Assembly (NCBI RefSeq): GCF_030410045.1
Contig: NZ_JAUFRA010000006.1
Location: 124,001 to 188,000, forward strand
DNA length: 64,000 bases
Direction: 5' to 3'
Origin: Marivivens donghaensis
Lineage (GTDB): Bacteria > Pseudomonadota > Alphaproteobacteria > Rhodobacterales > Rhodobacteraceae
Shown here: piece after piece, positions 61,806 through 64,000 of the stretch
Layout: every line of letters starts with the position of its first letter
Position numbering within the stretch: the stretch's first letter is position 1
Notes under the pieces: generated by a model
What the model was told of the DNA's origin: nothing
Database searches by the model: none
Seen by the model: only the letters and a program-made list of their open reading frames with translations
Made by a program: the position numbers and the translations under genes

Positions 61806-62477
61806 ATGACGACGATTGATGGTTCGAACCCGTTCTACACCGGCAACTTGGGTCAGGTCACAACTGACAAACAGGCCAATTCGTTGGGTCAACAAGAGTT
61901 CCTAGTTCTGCTGACCACCCAGCTCCAGAACCAAGACCCGCTGTCCCCGATGGACAACACCGAATTCATTTCACAGATGGCGCAGTTCTCGACCGTTGAG
62001 GGCATCGACCGTGTGAACGCGTCGGTCACATCGCTCGGCGATATGCTCGGCGGTAATCGCGTGTCGACGGCGGCTAGCCTACTGGGTCACTCTGTTCTGG
62101 TCCCTGGCAACATGGCGCGGGTCGACGATCAGGGTGAAATTCACGGGATGGCTGAACTGTCGTCGAACGTGTCGTCGATGACCGTCACCTACACCGATCC
62201 CAACACCAACCAACCGATCCACGTCCAAGAACTGGGCGCGCAGGTCGGTGGCATGATCGAATTCGGCTGGGACGAGGTTCCTGCCGCCATTCAGGCCGTC
62301 AACGGACAGGTTCGCGTGTCCATCATGGCCGAAACCGAAAACGGAACGATCAGTGTTCCGGCTTCGGTCTTTGCACGCGTCGACTCCGCTTTGGGCGGAC
62401 CGTCTAGCGACACCATCACTCTTCTCGTCGAGGATTACGGAGCCCTCGATACGACCGAAGTCACAGCGTTCCGTTAA
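61806..62477 (+). CDS. flgD: flagellar hook assembly protein FlgD
   Basis: The 223-aa hook cap/scaffold. The conserved N-terminal secretion and assembly segment QQEFLVLLTTQLQNQDPLSPMDNTEFISQMAQFSTVEGI lies at about residues 29-67 and is diagnostic. The C-terminal half is the FlgD Ig-like/tudor region (VQELGAQVGGMIEFGWDEV). fliE, which is often near flgC, is not in this stretch, so the order is flgB-C-D-E-F as in the R. sphaeroides fla1 set. Confidence 0.95.
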   Translation: MTTIDGSNPFYTGNLGQVTTDKQANSLGQQEFLVLLTTQLQNQDPLSPMDNTEFISQMAQFSTVEGIDRVNASVTSLGDMLGGNRVSTAASLLGHSVLVPGNMARVDDQGEIHGMAELSSNVSSMTVTYTDPNTNQPIHVQELGAQVGGMIEFGWDEVPAAIQAVNGQVRVSIMAETENGTISVPASVFARVDSALGGPSSDTITLLVEDYGALDTTEVTAFR

Positions 62478-62502
62478 TCCTATAACCGGAGGTTTTTGAA
62501 AC

Positions 62503-63780
62503 ATGAGTATGACCACCGCCCTGTCCGGCCTGATGGCAGCACAATCGGACATCGCCACCACATCGCACAACATCTCGAACGCGGGAACAAACGCGTTCCG
62601 CAAAAGCCGCGCTGAATTTTCGGATGACTACTACTCGGCTCCGATGAACGCGTTCCGCACGGTGACGGGTTCTGGTACCCACCTGTCCCGCGTATCGACC
62701 CAGTTCGGTCAAGGTAACTTTGTTGCCACGGGTCAGACCCTCGACATCGCGATCCAGGGCGCGGGCTTCTTTGCGGTATCGCCGCAATTGTCCGACCGTG
62801 ATGAGGTCGTCGACATCAACTACACCCGTAACGGCGCGTTCTCGATCGATGCGGAGGGTCTGGTTGCGGATAGCTCGGGTCGTGCACTGCTGGCTTACCC
62901 TGTAGCCGATGATGGCAGTATTCTTGAGATGTCAGCGCAATCGCTTAGCCCTGTTTCGATCCCGCTGAGCTTTGGTGAAGTTGCTCGCACGACCGAAATT
63001 AACCTTGCGGTAAATATGCCTCGCGGTGAAGATATGCTCGGCCAGCAGGACGCAGTTCCAGCGACCAATGCCTTCGACAGCACCAATCCGACGACCTACG
63101 CATTCTCGTCGCCGATCCCGATGATGGATGAGAACGGTCAAACGATTGAAGCGCGGGCCTATTTCGTTCGGTCGAAATCCCCAGACGCCACTGATCCGAC
63201 CACCGAATATCAGATGCATCTGTTCGTGGACGGCAGCGAATACCCGTCGACTGGCGCGACGACACCTGCAACGATGGTCTTTGACGAAGCGGGTGAAGTC
63301 GACGCGACGACCCCTCTGACCTTCGCACTTGCTGGCGTTGACTACATCGTAAACACCGATGGTTCGCGTCTGCGCGATCTGCCGTTCTCGGTTGCGAGCG
63401 TTCAGGAAAATGGCGTCCGCGAAATCGGTCTGTCCAGCCTCGAAGTTGACGCTGGCGGCGTGATCTGGGGCAGCTACGGTTCGCAGGCGCGTCTTGCACT
63501 TGGCCGTATCGCATTGGCTGACTTCGCAAACCCGCAGGGTCTGCGTCAGGGCGGTAACACCAGCTTTGAAGAAACCTCTGACTCGGGTCGTCCGAACTTC
63601 TCTGCGGCAGGTGAATCTGGGTTTGGTCGCCTTCAGTCGGGTATGCTCGAACGTTCGAACGTCGACCTGACCGAAGAACTGGTGAACCTGATTTCGGCAC
63701 AACGGAACTATCAGGCGAACGCAAAAGCGATGGAGACATCGTCCTCGCTGATGCAGACCATCCTGCAAATCCGCAGCTAA
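62503..63780 (+). CDS. flgE: flagellar hook protein FlgE
   Basis: The 425-aa hook subunit. The N-terminus SMTTALSGLMAAQSDIATTSHNISNAGTNAFRKSRAEF (residues 2-39), the flgE-type QFGQGNFVATGQTLDIAIQGAGFFAV, the outer variable domains (about 150-330), and the C-terminal LERSNVDLTEELVNLISAQRNYQANAKAMETSS mark it. AGGAGG-like CGGAGG precedes the ATG. Length fits a short hook protein. Confidence 0.95.
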   Translation: MSMTTALSGLMAAQSDIATTSHNISNAGTNAFRKSRAEFSDDYYSAPMNAFRTVTGSGTHLSRVSTQFGQGNFVATGQTLDIAIQGAGFFAVSPQLSDRDEVVDINYTRNGAFSIDAEGLVADSSGRALLAYPVADDGSILEMSAQSLSPVSIPLSFGEVARTTEINLAVNMPRGEDMLGQQDAVPATNAFDSTNPTTYAFSSPIPMMDENGQTIEARAYFVRSKSPDATDPTTEYQMHLFVDGSEYPSTGATTPATMVFDEAGEVDATTPLTFALAGVDYIVNTDGSRLRDLPFSVASVQENGVREIGLSSLEVDAGGVIWGSYGSQARLALGRIALADFANPQGLRQGGNTSFEETSDSGRPNFSAAGESGFGRLQSGMLERSNVDLTEELVNLISAQRNYQANAKAMETSSSLMQTILQIRS

Positions 63781-63801
63781 TTGACCTAAGGAGACGCCGT
63801 T

Positions 63802-64000
63802 ATGGATCGTATGGTTCACACCCTTATGAACTCGATGCAGACCGTTCAGGATCTGCAGGCCATTTCGGCGCAAAACCTCGCAAACATGAACGTGCCGGGC
63901 TACCGGCGCGATCTTCCTCCCCAAGCCAATTCTTATGTGCTGCGTGACGATCAAAGCTTTGAGGCACGTATGTTTGCCTCTGAGACCGAGTTTGGTAGCT
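63802..64000 (+). CDS. flgF: flagellar basal-body rod protein FlgF (partial)
   Basis: The first 66 residues of a rod protein, cut by the window end. AAGGAG lies 8 nt before ATG 63802. The start MDRMVHTLMNSMQTVQDLQAISAQNLANMNVPGYRRDL (about residues 1-38) has the rod NLAN signature. Its place after flgE makes FlgF the likely identity; FlgG is the alternative. Confidence 0.85.
   Translation, partial: MDRMVHTLMNSMQTVQDLQAISAQNLANMNVPGYRRDLPPQANSYVLRDDQSFEARMFASETEFGS

Overview
The window is a chromosomal segment of an alphaproteobacterium, most likely a marine Rhodobacteraceae (Roseobacter/Rhodobacter group). This rests on gene content and order: a membrane-anchored CycM-type cytochrome c, an Mcl1-type malyl-CoA lyase, a taurine-pyruvate aminotransferase, an ftsE-ftsX-plsC operon, a yejABEF-type peptide importer, and a flgBCDEF hook/basal-body operon in the order of the Rhodobacter sphaeroides fla1 system. 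Apart from one insert, coding density and G+C are high and uniform. Species cannot be fixed from sequence reading alone.

Layout. 1-12 kb: YqgE/AlgH protein, periplasmic thioredoxin, argH, two small membrane/lipoproteins, lysA, a TIGR02302-type membrane protein, a zinc-ribbon membrane protein, the ftsE-ftsX-plsC-unknown operon and accA. 12-25 kb: a secreted protein with three Cys-containing repeats, mcl1, a D-amino-acid aminotransferase, an RTX-repeat protein, pyk, rpmI-rplT, pheS and pheT (separated by a small antisense gene), nudC, an SRPBCC protein and pheA. 25-33.2 kb: cycM, a complete yej-type ABC importer and a D,D-carboxypeptidase with a SPOR domain. 33.3-40.4 kb: HAD hydrolase, clpS, an RsmC-like methyltransferase, a degenerate SDR, a lipoprotein, and the heme genes hemF, hemE and hemC with a LysE exporter.

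40.46-46.53 kb: an elongator tRNA-Met gene with a visibly A+T-richer insert of about 6.0 kb. The insert runs from the tRNA 3' end to a 17-bp copy of that end at 46517-46533. It carries a tyrosine integrase facing out of the tRNA, a 416-aa protein with the motif series of family A polymerases (GR, D, R-x3-K, QxTxAD, HD) in a very compact format, a secreted FN3 plus beta-barrel surface protein, an 87-aa basic-tailed protein, and about 650 bp without a convincing gene. No phage structural, toxin or conjugation gene is present. This is the most unusual part of the window.

46.5-64 kb: a 2H-phosphoesterase-like DUF1045 protein; a copper module (copZ-like chaperone, CopA ATPase, CueR) with two back-to-back CueR-type operators; an AllE-like bicupin; galM and a divergent dgoK; an Hsp70-like protein; taurine-pyruvate aminotransferase; a phosphorelay locus (hybrid kinase, a periplasmic molybdopterin-fold protein lacking the Mo-ligand Cys, and a divergent LuxR-type response regulator); a long acidic protein of unknown role; and the flgBCDEF operon behind a near-perfect sigma-54 promoter, cut by the window end inside flgF.
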